A stretch of DNA of 64,000 nt from Candidatus Contendibacter sp. Lineage in GTDB: Bacteria; Pseudomonadota; Gammaproteobacteria; Competibacterales; Competibacteraceae. The stretch is taken from contig JARSSP010000036.1 of NCBI GenBank assembly GCA_029624675.1, positions 62,001-126,000 of the forward strand, in the 5' to 3' direction. Both the position numbers and the translations under genes were made by a program. Positions 46,586 through 55,258 of this stretch are shown here, piece after piece (position 1 is the first letter of the stretch; each line of letters starts with the position of its first letter). Under the pieces are notes generated by a model. The model ran no database searches and was not told the DNA's origin. It worked only from the letters and a program-made list of their open reading frames with translations.

Positions 46586-47446
46586 CTAATGGCTGGGCAG
46601 GAACAACGGCCGCCCGCGCGGATGGGGTGGGGGCGGTAGATACCCCGCCCAGTCGCGGGTGGGATCACCGAAGGCGAAGAAATCCGGATTGATCAACACC
46701 GGCCGGGCGTTGTAGCGCAGCGGCCGAAGCTGGGTGTCGGTCAGGTAGCCGCCCGCTTCCTCCAACAGGATCTGGGCGGCGGCGGTATCCCATTCGCCGG
46801 TGGGGCCGAAGCGCGGGTAGAGATCGGCGCGGCCCTCGGCGATCAGGCAGGATTTTAGGGCGCAACCGAGGGCGATATGCCGATGCGGACCGAGCAGGCT
46901 GAGATAATCCTGCAAGCGCCGGGTACGGTACGAACCCTGGCTGCTGACCACGCGCACCGGGTAATGGCAGACCCGGGCGACCCGGATGCGCTGGGGGGCC
47001 TCGCTGGCGAGTTGCTTGAAGGCGCCACCGCCGCGCCAGGCGTAGTAGCAGGTTCCGTCGACCGGCGGCAGAATCAGCCCCAGCACCGCCTCGTGGCGGT
47101 GAATCAGGGCGATGTTGATGGAAAACTGGTCGCTGCGCTGGATAAACTCGCGGGTGCCATCGAGGGGGTCCACCAGCCACAGCCATTCCCAGTGGCTGCG
47201 CTCGGCGAAACCGACGTCGGCCGCTTCCTCGGACAGGATCGGGATGCCGGGCGTCAGTTGCGCCAGGCCACGCAGGATGCAGCCGTGAGCGGCGAGATCG
47301 GCTTCGGTGACCGGACTCTGGTCGGCTTTCTCGGTCACGCTGAAGCCATTGGCGTAGACGTCCAGAATGCGATGCCCCGCTTCCCGGGCGATGGCCTGAA
47401 CCGGCTCCATCAGAGCGGCCAGGGCGTTGTCGGGAATGGTGAGCAT
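46586..47446 (-). CDS. cysQ: 3'(2'),5'-bisphosphate nucleotidase CysQ
   Basis: The 286-residue protein has the inositol-monophosphatase-fold motifs SPVTEADLAAH, EEAA and the metal-site WLVDPLDGTREF, followed by GEWDTAAAQILLEEAGG. CysQ removes 3'-phosphoadenosine phosphate produced by sulfate assimilation. The ATG at 47446 is the natural start; the frame remains open upstream but only as an antisense of the next genes. Confidence 0.93.
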   Translation of the reverse strand: MLTIPDNALAALMEPVQAIAREAGHRILDVYANGFSVTEKADQSPVTEADLAAHGCILRGLAQLTPGIPILSEEAADVGFAERSHWEWLWLVDPLDGTREFIQRSDQFSINIALIHRHEAVLGLILPPVDGTCYYAWRGGGAFKQLASEAPQRIRVARVCHYPVRVVSSQGSYRTRRLQDYLSLLGPHRHIALGCALKSCLIAEGRADLYPRFGPTGEWDTAAAQILLEEAGGYLTDTQLRPLRYNARPVLINPDFFAFGDPTRDWAGYLPPPPHPRGRPLFLPSH

Positions 47447-47551
47447 GACGCGAAAAACCTCAAGGATCGATGGATGAGCGAATACGGCGCGATCTGCTTT
47501 AATTCTACAACAATCCAACCCCACACCGTTTATGTGGTGGAGTTTCCGACC

Positions 47552-48226
47552 ATGACCCTGCGGTTGCCTTGGCCGCTGATTCGCACCGTCCTGCTCGACA
47601 TGGACGGGACCTTGCTGGATTTGCGGTTCGACAATCAATTCTGGCGGGAGCTGGTGCCGGCGCGTTACGCCCAGCGCCACGGCCTGCCGCTCGCCCAGGC
47701 CCGCGCCGAAGTGGCGGCCCGCACCCGGGCGGTGGAAGGCACGCTGGCCTGGTATTGCCTGGATTACTGGACCCGGGAACTGGCGCTGGACATCGTCACC
47801 CTCAAGCGCGAAATCGAGCACCTGATCGCGGTGCATCCGCATGTGCCGGACTTTTTGGACGCACTGCGCGCCGCTGGCCAGCGGGTGATTCTGGTCACCA
47901 ACGCTCATCGCCACAGCCTGACCCTGAAAATGGAGAAAACCCGGCTGGCCGGTCATTTCGACGCCATCGTCTGCGCCCACGATCTCGGCCTGGTCAAGGA
48001 GCAGCCGGAATTCTGGCCTCGGTTGCGTGAGCGGGAGCCGTTCGATCCCGCCACGACCCTGCTGGTGGATGATCATCTGGCCATTCTGCGCGCGGCGCGG
48101 ACCTACGGAATCGCGCATCTGGTCTCGGTGTTGCGGCCGGATTCCGCCGATCCGCCCAAGCTGCCGGGCGAATTCCCGGCGATTCACGACTTTTCCGAGT
48201 TGTTGCCCGTGAGCGAATGCGCTTGA
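47552..48226 (+). CDS. yrfG: HAD-family GMP/IMP nucleotidase (YrfG-like)
   Basis: The 224-residue protein has motif I LLDMDGTLLDL, motif II LVTNAHRHS and motif IV LLVDDHLAIL, with a long alpha-helical cap, and matches YrfG, a purine 5'-nucleotidase. GGTGGAG precedes the ATG at 47552. It is divergent from cysQ; the 105-base space between them must hold both promoters. Confidence 0.88.
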   Translation: MTLRLPWPLIRTVLLDMDGTLLDLRFDNQFWRELVPARYAQRHGLPLAQARAEVAARTRAVEGTLAWYCLDYWTRELALDIVTLKREIEHLIAVHPHVPDFLDALRAAGQRVILVTNAHRHSLTLKMEKTRLAGHFDAIVCAHDLGLVKEQPEFWPRLREREPFDPATTLLVDDHLAILRAARTYGIAHLVSVLRPDSADPPKLPGEFPAIHDFSELLPVSECA

Positions 48227-48253
48227 ACCGGGATGACGTGAGGTAACAAGGTC

Positions 48254-49456
48254 ATGCAGGAACTTCAGCCTGGACAGAACCGCCCGCTCGGCGGCGGGCG
48301 CGTGAAAATCGGCGTGGCGGGTGAGCCGCGCGAGGATTTCGTCGCCCGGACCCAGATCGGCGCGGTACTGCTCGCCGCCGATGGGCGGGCGCGGGATCTC
48401 GCCGACCTGATCAGCGCCGACCAGCCGCGTTCCCGCGACGGCGCGGTGGCGTTCACCGAGCCGGCGGGCGAGTTTGAGATCGATCTGGACGCCGTGCCGG
48501 CAACGGTCGCCCGCGTCGCCCTGGTGCTGACGGTCAGGCCGGGGGCGCCGCCGGGCACCACCTTCGGCGTGTTCGCCACGATCCACGCCTGGGTAACGGA
48601 CGCCGCCAACGCGCCGCTGCTGGTGTTTCCATTGCCGCCGACCGGTCGCGGCGAAACCGCGATGATCCTGGCGGAACTCTATCGGCACCAGGGGCAATGG
48701 AAGTTCCGGGCGGTGGGGCAGGGGTTCGCGGCGGGTCTGGCGGCGCTGGCGGCGCATTTCGGCCTGTCGGCGCCAGAGCCACCCGCCACGGGTCCAGGTG
48801 CGCGGGGCGGAGCGGGCCAGGCCGGCGAAGCCGCCTTCAGCGGCACCGGGTTTTGCGTCCATTCGGATGGCTATGTGTTGACCAATCACCACGTGATCGA
48901 GGGCGCGCGGGAAATCCTGGCCCGTTCGCCACGCCAGCGGTGCGGTCTGGAACCGGTGTTCGCCGATCCGACCAACGATCTGGCGCTGTTGCGGGCCGCC
49001 GCGCCCCTGACTGGAGTAGCGGTGTTTCGCGACGGGCCGCAGGCGCGATTGGGCGAAGCCGTGATGGTGGTGGGCTATCCGTTGGGCGGGTTACTCGGGT
49101 CGGGGCCGCAGGTGACCACAGGCAACGTCAGCTCGTTGATCGGTCTAGGCGACGATACCCGTTCCCTGCAATTCACCGCGCCAACCCAGTCCGGCAACAG
49201 CGGTGGTCCATTGCTGGATGGCGATGGCGCGGTGGTGGGGGTGGTCAGTTCGAAGCTAAACGTGGTCCGCGTCCATGAGATGACCGGGGATATTCCACAA
49301 AACGTCAATTTCGCCATCAAGGCGATGCTGGCGCGTGGCTTCCTCGAAGCAGCTGGGGTGGATTATCAGAGCCGGTTGCCGCGCGCCGCGCGCGCCACCG
49401 CCGACATCGCCGCCGAGGCTCGCGATTTCGTGGTGAAAATCGAGTGCCGGGGATAA
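48254..49456 (+). CDS. TerD-domain / trypsin-like serine protease fusion
   Basis: Residues about 15-170 form a TerD domain (FEIDLDAVPATVARVALVL, ELYRHQGQWKFRAVGQGF). A Gly/Ala/Pro linker follows, then a chymotrypsin-fold protease with H213 in TNHHV, D242 in NDLALL and S316 in SGNSGGP. There is no signal peptide and no PDZ domain. TerD-family proteins take part in tellurite, phage and stress responses and bind calcium; here one may recruit or switch the protease. The 400-residue fusion is uncommon as far as I know. It stands 27 bases after yrfG. Confidence 0.82.
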   Translation: MQELQPGQNRPLGGGRVKIGVAGEPREDFVARTQIGAVLLAADGRARDLADLISADQPRSRDGAVAFTEPAGEFEIDLDAVPATVARVALVLTVRPGAPPGTTFGVFATIHAWVTDAANAPLLVFPLPPTGRGETAMILAELYRHQGQWKFRAVGQGFAAGLAALAAHFGLSAPEPPATGPGARGGAGQAGEAAFSGTGFCVHSDGYVLTNHHVIEGAREILARSPRQRCGLEPVFADPTNDLALLRAAAPLTGVAVFRDGPQARLGEAVMVVGYPLGGLLGSGPQVTTGNVSSLIGLGDDTRSLQFTAPTQSGNSGGPLLDGDGAVVGVVSSKLNVVRVHEMTGDIPQNVNFAIKAMLARGFLEAAGVDYQSRLPRAARATADIAAEARDFVVKIECRG

Positions 49457-49669
49457 GTGGGCGCGATGATCCACGAGAGCAAGTGAATCGATACCCGTGA
49501 AGTTTTCCCCGTCGCGCGCTCGGCGGCTCACAGCGCGGCGTTGCCCGGACGCGCTTCCCTCACCGGCAAACGGCCACTGCCTCTCCGGTGAAGCCGGGGG
49601 TTTCCTGGATTCAACCCCTATAGCGCCCCATACCATTTGTGGAATTTCCAAATACCGGAAGTACCCAAC

Positions 49670-50617
49670 ATGTTGACGTCCAAAACGTTGAAGGCGGAAG
49701 GCCTGTTGTTGCTGGCGGCGGTGATCTGGGGTTTCGCCTTCGTCGCCCAGCGAATTGGGATGGACCACGTCGGCCCGTTCACCTACAACGGCGTCCGCTT
49801 CGTCCTGGGCGCGCTGTCGTTGCTGCCCTTGCTATGGCTGGGCCGGCGTTCCACCGCGCCCATCGCGCCCGGTGGTTGGCGGCCGATCCTGGGCGGCGGC
49901 TTGCTGGCCGGCCTGATCCTGTTCGCCGGCGCCTCGCTGCAACAGGTCGGCATCGTTCACACCACCGCTGGCAAGGCTGGCTTCATCACTGGCTTGTATG
50001 TGGTGATCGTGCCGGTGCTCGGTCTGTTCTGGGGACATCGCACTCCCTGGAGCACCTGGGCCGGCGCGGCGCTGGCGGTGGCCGGTCTCTATCTGCTGAC
50101 CCTGACCGACGCCTTCACCCTGGCCGAAGGCGATGGACTGGTGTTGCTCGGCGCCTTGTTCTGGGCGGGTCATGTGCTGGTGATCGGCTGGCTGTCGGGA
50201 CGGCATGTCGAACCAGTGTTGCTAGCCTGCCTGCAATTCGTGGTCTGCGCCGTGCTGAGCCTGGCGGTGGCGGCGGTGACCGAACCGATCACCCTGGCGG
50301 GGTTGCGGGGTGGGGCGCTGCCGATTCTCTACGGTGGCCTGCTGTCGGTGGGGGTTGCCTACACTCTGCAAGTGGTGGCTCAACGCGACGCCCCACCAGC
50401 CCACGCCGCGATCATTCTCAGCCTGGAAACCGTGTTCGCGGCGCTGGGCGGCTGGCTGCTACTGAACGAAATCCTGTCCGGCCGCGGCTTGCTCGGCTGC
50501 GGGCTGATGTTCGCCGGGATGCTGCTGTCGCAACTCGGTTTGGGCAAGGCCGCGCCCTCGCCAGCCGAACCGGCGGTGATTCCCGATCCGGTGCTGGTCG
50601 CCGACAAACATTCCTAA
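49670..50617 (+). CDS. DMT-family (EamA) transporter
   Basis: The 315-residue protein has ten hydrophobic helices in two EamA repeats (start LLLLAAVIWGFAFVAQRIGM; second repeat LVLLGALFWAGHVLVIGW). These drug/metabolite exporters act in the inner membrane, often for amino acids. The start at 49670 puts GGAAG ten bases upstream. The upstream 49457-49669 spacer shows no feature. Confidence 0.88.
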   Translation: MLTSKTLKAEGLLLLAAVIWGFAFVAQRIGMDHVGPFTYNGVRFVLGALSLLPLLWLGRRSTAPIAPGGWRPILGGGLLAGLILFAGASLQQVGIVHTTAGKAGFITGLYVVIVPVLGLFWGHRTPWSTWAGAALAVAGLYLLTLTDAFTLAEGDGLVLLGALFWAGHVLVIGWLSGRHVEPVLLACLQFVVCAVLSLAVAAVTEPITLAGLRGGALPILYGGLLSVGVAYTLQVVAQRDAPPAHAAIILSLETVFAALGGWLLLNEILSGRGLLGCGLMFAGMLLSQLGLGKAAPSPAEPAVIPDPVLVADKHS

Positions 50618-50823
50618 CGGGTTTTCCGCTCGGCATCGAGTTCCTCCGCCGACTGAGCGTCCGCGCCGGACGCCGACGTGGGTTCGCTGGACGCTTCTGG
50701 ATCGCCGCCTTGTCGCGCTTCGTGCCAGCACTGATAGCACAGCCGCAAGCCATCTTGACTGAAAATGCTGGCGGGCGGGCCGAACCGTCCGCACAAATCG
50801 CAAACCAGATAGCTGCTGACCAT
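50614..50823 (-). CDS. Small zinc-ribbon protein
   Basis: The 69-residue product has CDLCG and CYQCW, about 17 residues apart, a C4 zinc ribbon, followed by an acidic Ser/Glu-rich tail. The ATG (50823-50821) shares the CATG tetranucleotide with the ATG of the divergent methyltransferase gene (50822). The stop overlaps the end of the EamA gene by four bases on the other strand. Function is unknown. Confidence 0.7.
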   Translation of the reverse strand: MVSSYLVCDLCGRFGPPASIFSQDGLRLCYQCWHEARQGGDPEASSEPTSASGADAQSAEELDAERKTR

Positions 50824-51988
50824 GACCGCCTCCTCGCTGAATCTGCCCGCCGGCTGCGAACCCCGCTGTCCCGGCTGCACCCATCGCATGTTAGACGCCA
50901 CCGCCAGCGAAGCGCAAAAAATGGACTGGCTGCGGCGGACGCTCGCACCCTGGGCGGATCGGTTGTCTCCGATGCGGACGGTTGCGGGCGCGGCGCGCTG
51001 GGGCTATCGGGGCAAGGTTTGCTTGTCAGCGGTCTGGAGTGAGGCGGAGGGCTGGAATTTCGGTCTGTGGCGGCGCGACGAATTGATTCCGATTCCCGAC
51101 TGTCCCATTCACACCGGCTTGGTGCGGGCCATGGTTCGCTGGCTGCGGGGGGCGCTGCCGCCAGGAACGCTATTTCCGCTGGCTTTTTACGTTCAAGCCG
51201 GGGCGCAGGCGACCTTGATTCTGAAGGCCCCTCGGGTTCCCAACCTGGACTGGCTGGACGGGGAACGGCAGGCGGAACTGGCGGATATCGGGTTGGAGGG
51301 ATTCTGGCTGCACTTGCACCCGGCCGCCGGGCGGCGGCTGTTCGCCCGCAATGGCTGGACCCTGCTGTGGGGACAGCCGCGCTCGCGGGATGCGTTCGGA
51401 CTGGAGTACGGACCGACCGCTTTTCAGCAATTGATTCCCGCTTTGTACCGCGAGGCGTTGGACGCGGCGGAAACTTTTCTCGCGCCGGAGTCGGGCGACA
51501 GCCTGGCCGATCTTTATTGCGGCATCGGGGCCAGCTTGGCGCGCTGGACCCGGCGCGGGGCGCGAACGCTTGGCGTGGAGTTGGGCGGCGAAGCGGTGGC
51601 GTGCGCCGGGCTGAACGCTCCGACCGCGACCGTATTGCGGGGTAAGTGCGCGGATCGGATTCCGCAACTGCGGGCATGGACCCCCACCAAGGGAACCCGA
51701 TTGCTGTACCTCAATCCGCCGCGCACTGGTTTGGAGCCGGCGGTGTTGACCTGGACGACCGACGAGTACCGACCCGAGCGGTTGGCCTATCTGTCATGCA
51801 GTGCTGGGACGCTGAGTCGTGATCTCCGGGAATTGACCGAGGCCGGTTATACGATGGAGCGGCTGATTCCCTACGACTTCTTTCCCCAGACCCGCCATGT
51901 CGAAACCTTGGCGCTGCTGGGGTGTGGGGCGTATGGTTACCGGGCAACCGAATCTGACCGAGCGGACTGTGGACACTCCCTACGATGA
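50822..51988 (+). CDS. RNA 5-methyluridine methyltransferase-like protein (TrmA/RlmCD family)
   Basis: The 388-residue protein begins with a possible Fe-S cysteine set (CEPRCPGC) and has the SAM motif DLYCGIGAS, the NPPRTGL motif and the catalytic-cysteine motif YLSCSAGTLSRDL, followed by HVETLALL. That is the full set of the TrmA/RumA family, which methylates U54 of tRNA or U747/U1939 of 23S rRNA. An N-terminal TRAM domain is lacking, as in RlmC. Which uridine it modifies is not decided. Its last 52 bases overlap the end of the next, opposite gene. Confidence 0.87.
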   Translation: MTASSLNLPAGCEPRCPGCTHRMLDATASEAQKMDWLRRTLAPWADRLSPMRTVAGAARWGYRGKVCLSAVWSEAEGWNFGLWRRDELIPIPDCPIHTGLVRAMVRWLRGALPPGTLFPLAFYVQAGAQATLILKAPRVPNLDWLDGERQAELADIGLEGFWLHLHPAAGRRLFARNGWTLLWGQPRSRDAFGLEYGPTAFQQLIPALYREALDAAETFLAPESGDSLADLYCGIGASLARWTRRGARTLGVELGGEAVACAGLNAPTATVLRGKCADRIPQLRAWTPTKGTRLLYLNPPRTGLEPAVLTWTTDEYRPERLAYLSCSAGTLSRDLRELTEAGYTMERLIPYDFFPQTRHVETLALLGCGAYGYRATESDRADCGHSLR

Positions 51989-52614
51989 TTGGCGAGGTCG
52001 TCCATGACGCTGCCGGCGGTCAATTTGAAGGTGGGCGATATATCGTGTCCCGCGCTGCTCAAGCCCTTCGCGGTCCAGGTGTTACAAGTATTGAGGATAT
52101 GGTATCGACCTATACCCTCGTAAAACTGGGCGTCTCCATAAATACCTGGCGCGATGGAAACGATTTGGCCGGTTTCATCGTGAAACAGGCTGTTCGAAAT
52201 GAACGTCATCAATGAAGCAAGCTCGGCTTCGGAAACGCAAGTGTCCATTATCTGGCTGCGCGGAAATGACTCGTGGGGGGAGTTGGGAACGGCAACGATG
52301 TGAACGATGGCTCCCGTGGACCAGAACATGGCTTGTAGCGTAAGGCCCGTCGTGATCTCCTTGGCCTGATAAAAGCCCTTGTCGCCCCAACCGATCTCGT
52401 AATAGGCGGGATGGCCGAACCGTTCGGCCAGGGCGGGAATGCTTTGGTGCAGATCGGAAGCGGGAACGACAAGCCCTGTATGCCATCCATGACTCACAAC
52501 ATGGATTCGATGCGCCGGCGGGGTATCCATCGCTTGCGGCTGAACGGCGTAAGGTACGCCTGAACAGGCATATAGCAAGGTCAACGTCAAAAACAGCGCA
52601 AGGGGTTTAATCAT
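51937..52614 (-). CDS. DUF2459 lipoprotein
   Basis: The 225-residue product has a leader ending LLYAC (lipobox), then HVVSHGWHTGLVVP and EIGWGDKGFY near its start, and CNTWTAKGL, the hallmarks of DUF2459 (TIGR02117), a family sometimes found near urease genes. Its 3' end runs 52 bases into the end of the methyltransferase gene on the other strand. Confidence 0.85.
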   Translation of the reverse strand: MIKPLALFLTLTLLYACSGVPYAVQPQAMDTPPAHRIHVVSHGWHTGLVVPASDLHQSIPALAERFGHPAYYEIGWGDKGFYQAKEITTGLTLQAMFWSTGAIVHIVAVPNSPHESFPRSQIMDTCVSEAELASLMTFISNSLFHDETGQIVSIAPGIYGDAQFYEGIGRYHILNTCNTWTAKGLSSAGHDISPTFKLTAGSVMDDLANHRRECPQSARSDSVAR

Positions 52615-52697
52615 TCAACAAATGAATTTCACGCCGTTTCAAATTGAAACGAGTGTGCAAACCATCTCCATGGTTCCAGCAATCGCCAGATACCGGT

Positions 52698-53456
52698 TCA
52701 TGGAAATTCGTGTCTTCGATCGTCGCCGCTTTCATCCAGCAGCTGGCGAATAATCACCCCCGCCACCATCATCCCGAACAGCGCCGGCAGATAGGAAATC
52801 GTGCCGTTCACCGCCCGAGGCCGGCTGGGCGTCTCGCCGCCGACCGGCTGATGCGGCAGGGGCGGACGGCGCGGCTCGTCGCTGTAGACCACGGGATAGT
52901 TGAGCGGCGCGCTCAGTTCCCGCAGTTTTCGCCGCAACTCGCGGGCCAACGGACAGACCTGAGTCTGATTCAAGCGCGCCACCCGCACCCGGCTCACATC
53001 CAGGCAGTTGCCCGCGCCCAGCGCCGAGATCACCGATACGCCACGGCGGTGACAAGCCGCCACCAGCGCCGCCTTGCAGGCGATGCTGTCGATGCAGTCG
53101 GCGACATGGTCGTAGGGCGCGGCGGCAACCAGCGTTTCCGCCGCTTCCGGCCGGAGAAAATCGCCGATCAAGGTCAATTCGATGGTGGGATCGATGTCGC
53201 GCAGGCGCTCGGCCATGACTTCGACCTTGGGCCGGTCCAGCGTCGAATGCAACGCCAGCAGTTGCCGGTTGAGGTTGGAGGGCGACACCACGTCGTGATC
53301 CAGCAGGGTCAGCCGACCGATGCCGGCCCGGCCCAGCGCCTCGGCGGCGTAACCGCCCACGCCACCCAGCCCGGCAACGAGCACATGCGCCGCCCGCAAC
53401 CGGGCCAAGCCCTCGGCTCCAATCAAAATTTCAGTACGGGCCTGGGGATGCGGCAT
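52698..53456 (-). CDS. tcdA: tRNA threonylcarbamoyladenosine dehydratase
   Basis: The 252-residue E1-like protein has the ATP-binding GLGGVGGYAAEAL motif, D-in-DHDVVSPSNLNRQ and ADCIDSIACKAAL, and a terminal hydrophobic helix (LFGMMVAGVIIRQL), the features of TcdA (CsdL). It cyclises t6A to ct6A at position 37 of tRNAs. Its start overlaps the end of tatD by 26 bases, showing a two-gene operon; the overlapping in-frame extension upstream is part of tatD. Confidence 0.92.
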   Translation of the reverse strand: MPHPQARTEILIGAEGLARLRAAHVLVAGLGGVGGYAAEALGRAGIGRLTLLDHDVVSPSNLNRQLLALHSTLDRPKVEVMAERLRDIDPTIELTLIGDFLRPEAAETLVAAAPYDHVADCIDSIACKAALVAACHRRGVSVISALGAGNCLDVSRVRVARLNQTQVCPLARELRRKLRELSAPLNYPVVYSDEPRRPPLPHQPVGGETPSRPRAVNGTISYLPALFGMMVAGVIIRQLLDESGDDRRHEFP

Positions 53457-54222
53457 CGGGTAGCTTGAACAAGCGGCGGGCGTTCTCGGTCGTGGCGGCG
53501 GCGATTTCCACCGGGTCCGCGCCGCGCAGTTCGGCGACGCAGGCCAGCACTTCCGCCAGATACGCCGGTTCGTTGCGCGCGCCGGGATGGCCGCTCGGCG
53601 GCTGGTCGGGCGCGTCGGTCTCCAACAGAAACCCATCCAGCGGCAGAACCTTCATCAGGCCGCGCAGCCGATTCGCCCGAGGATAGGTCAGCGGCCCGCC
53701 GAAACTGAGCAAAATCCCCAGGTCCAGCAGTCGCCGGGCCTGATCCTCGCTGCCGGAAAAGCTGTGCACCATGCCGCGCACGCCGGCGAATCGCCGCACC
53801 AGCTTGATCACCTGATCCACCGCGTAGCGGGCGTGGATGACAACCGGCAGGTCATGGCGGCGAGCCAGGCGCAACTGGCCGGCGAAGTACTCCGCCTGGA
53901 GATCGGGATCGAGGTCCGGCAGATAACCATCCAACCCGCACTCGCCGATAGCGGTCGGCCGTTCCCGCGCTAGCCAGTCGGCCAGTTGGTCGAGATGTTC
54001 CGGTCGATGCTCAGCCAGATAGGCCGGATGCAGGCCATAGCAGGGATACAGCCCCGGGTAGTCGGCCGCGACCGCCTTGAGCTTCGGCCAGAGCCGGGCG
54101 CTGACCGCCGCCAGCACCTGCGCCTCCACGCCGGCGGCCCGGGCCCGCCGATAGGCGGCGTCGCGGTCGGGGTCGAAACTGGCGTCGTCGAAATGGGTGT
54201 GACTGTCGATCAGCGCGAGCAT
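53431..54222 (-). CDS. TatD-family metal-dependent hydrolase
   Basis: The 263-residue protein has the metal motifs IDSHTHFDD, IGECGLDG, VIHAR and SFSGSEDQ, plus FLLETDAPDQ. TatD proteins are cytoplasmic DNases or deacylases with two divalent metals. The length is typical. It lies upstream of tcdA and 10 bases downstream of the AraC gene, all on the minus strand. Confidence 0.92.
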   Translation of the reverse strand: MLALIDSHTHFDDASFDPDRDAAYRRARAAGVEAQVLAAVSARLWPKLKAVAADYPGLYPCYGLHPAYLAEHRPEHLDQLADWLARERPTAIGECGLDGYLPDLDPDLQAEYFAGQLRLARRHDLPVVIHARYAVDQVIKLVRRFAGVRGMVHSFSGSEDQARRLLDLGILLSFGGPLTYPRANRLRGLMKVLPLDGFLLETDAPDQPPSGHPGARNEPAYLAEVLACVAELRGADPVEIAAATTENARRLFKLPDAASPGPY

Positions 54223-54232
54223 GGGAGGAACG

Positions 54233-55000
54233 TCAGGCGATCACGATCTGGACGTTGGCCGCGCGACCAAACACCGAGGACGGTGTGATACCGAACATGT
54301 TGCGAAACGCCCGGCTGAAGTGGGAGGAATCGGCGAAACCGGCGCCCAGCGCCGCGTCGGTGAGGGTGTCACCCTTGGCGACCAGCGCCGCCACCACCCG
54401 CATCCGGTGCCACTGCCGGAAGCGCCGGATCGGCACCCCCACCTCTTCCTTGAACAGATGCACCAGTCGGGTCGGCGACAGATTCACGTACTCGGCCAGA
54501 TCGATCATCGAGTAGCTGTGCGTCAAATCTTCCTTCATTAACCGAATGACCCGCTGAATCCGATGATCCAGCGGTTGCTGGCGCTCCCCGGAAACGGACG
54601 GTGGGATCAGGCGGTTGAGTAATTCGTGCGTCGCGGTGGCGTTGGGCTGGCGCTCCCAAATCTCGCCCAGCGCCGCCAGCGCCCCGGCTTCGTGCGCGAG
54701 GCGGTACAGGCATTGCCACTCGCCATCGAGCATGGCGTTCTGGATCGCCAGATAGTCGGGGCTCTCCGGTTCGATGAACAGAATCGCCATGATCGCGCCG
54801 TCAATTTGCAGTTCGTTGAGACAGCCAGGCGGGACCAGGGCGCTCCGACACTCCTGCCAGACGCTGCTTTCGCTCTCCAACAGCCGGAACGGTTTGTCGA
54901 TGCCCAGGCAGAGCGCCGCCGAGCCGAGCCGGTGTTCGGAGATATCCGGCAGGCGGCCGATGAAAAGACCGCGATTTTGCCAAACGTACAGTCTGTTCAA
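54233..55000 (-). CDS. AraC family transcriptional regulator
   Basis: The 255-residue protein has a cupin-like N-terminal part (residues about 15-130) and a C-terminal AraC DNA-binding domain from about 150: HSYSMIDLAEYVNLSPTRL and LTDAALGAGFADSSHFSRAF. The divergent GMC oxidoreductase gene at 55259 is a possible target. The 55001-55258 spacer contains a perfect GTCCGGC/GCCGGAC hairpin at 55223-55241, just before the GMC ribosome site. Confidence 0.9.
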   Translation of the reverse strand: MNRLYVWQNRGLFIGRLPDISEHRLGSAALCLGIDKPFRLLESESSVWQECRSALVPPGCLNELQIDGAIMAILFIEPESPDYLAIQNAMLDGEWQCLYRLAHEAGALAALGEIWERQPNATATHELLNRLIPPSVSGERQQPLDHRIQRVIRLMKEDLTHSYSMIDLAEYVNLSPTRLVHLFKEEVGVPIRRFRQWHRMRVVAALVAKGDTLTDAALGAGFADSSHFSRAFRNMFGITPSSVFGRAANVQIVIA

Positions 55001-55258
55001 GGTCTTGCCTTTCTGAGGGTGGAACGGGGCCGGATCGCGGACGGCGCAAGCCGGATTGGAACCGCCTCCTGACCGGATTTCAGCCGGGAACGGTCATGAA
55101 AGTGTAATGCGCGCACGCGGCGCTAGCCAGTTTCGCCAAGTCGTCGCCATTTTCGACAAGCCGGGTTCGGGCGAAGTGATTAGGCTTGGCCATCCGCGAC
55201 TTCCGTCGCCTTGCGAGCAACTGTCCGGCCCGGCGCCGGACCCTGAGGATTGGGAGCC

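Noticed and set aside
46586..48892. Very long open frame on the minus strand extending cysQ over 1.4 kb upstream
   Set aside because: Beyond 47446 the translation is low-complexity Arg/Gly/Gln sequence lying antisense to yrfG and the TerD-protease gene; cysQ has a normal start at 47446.
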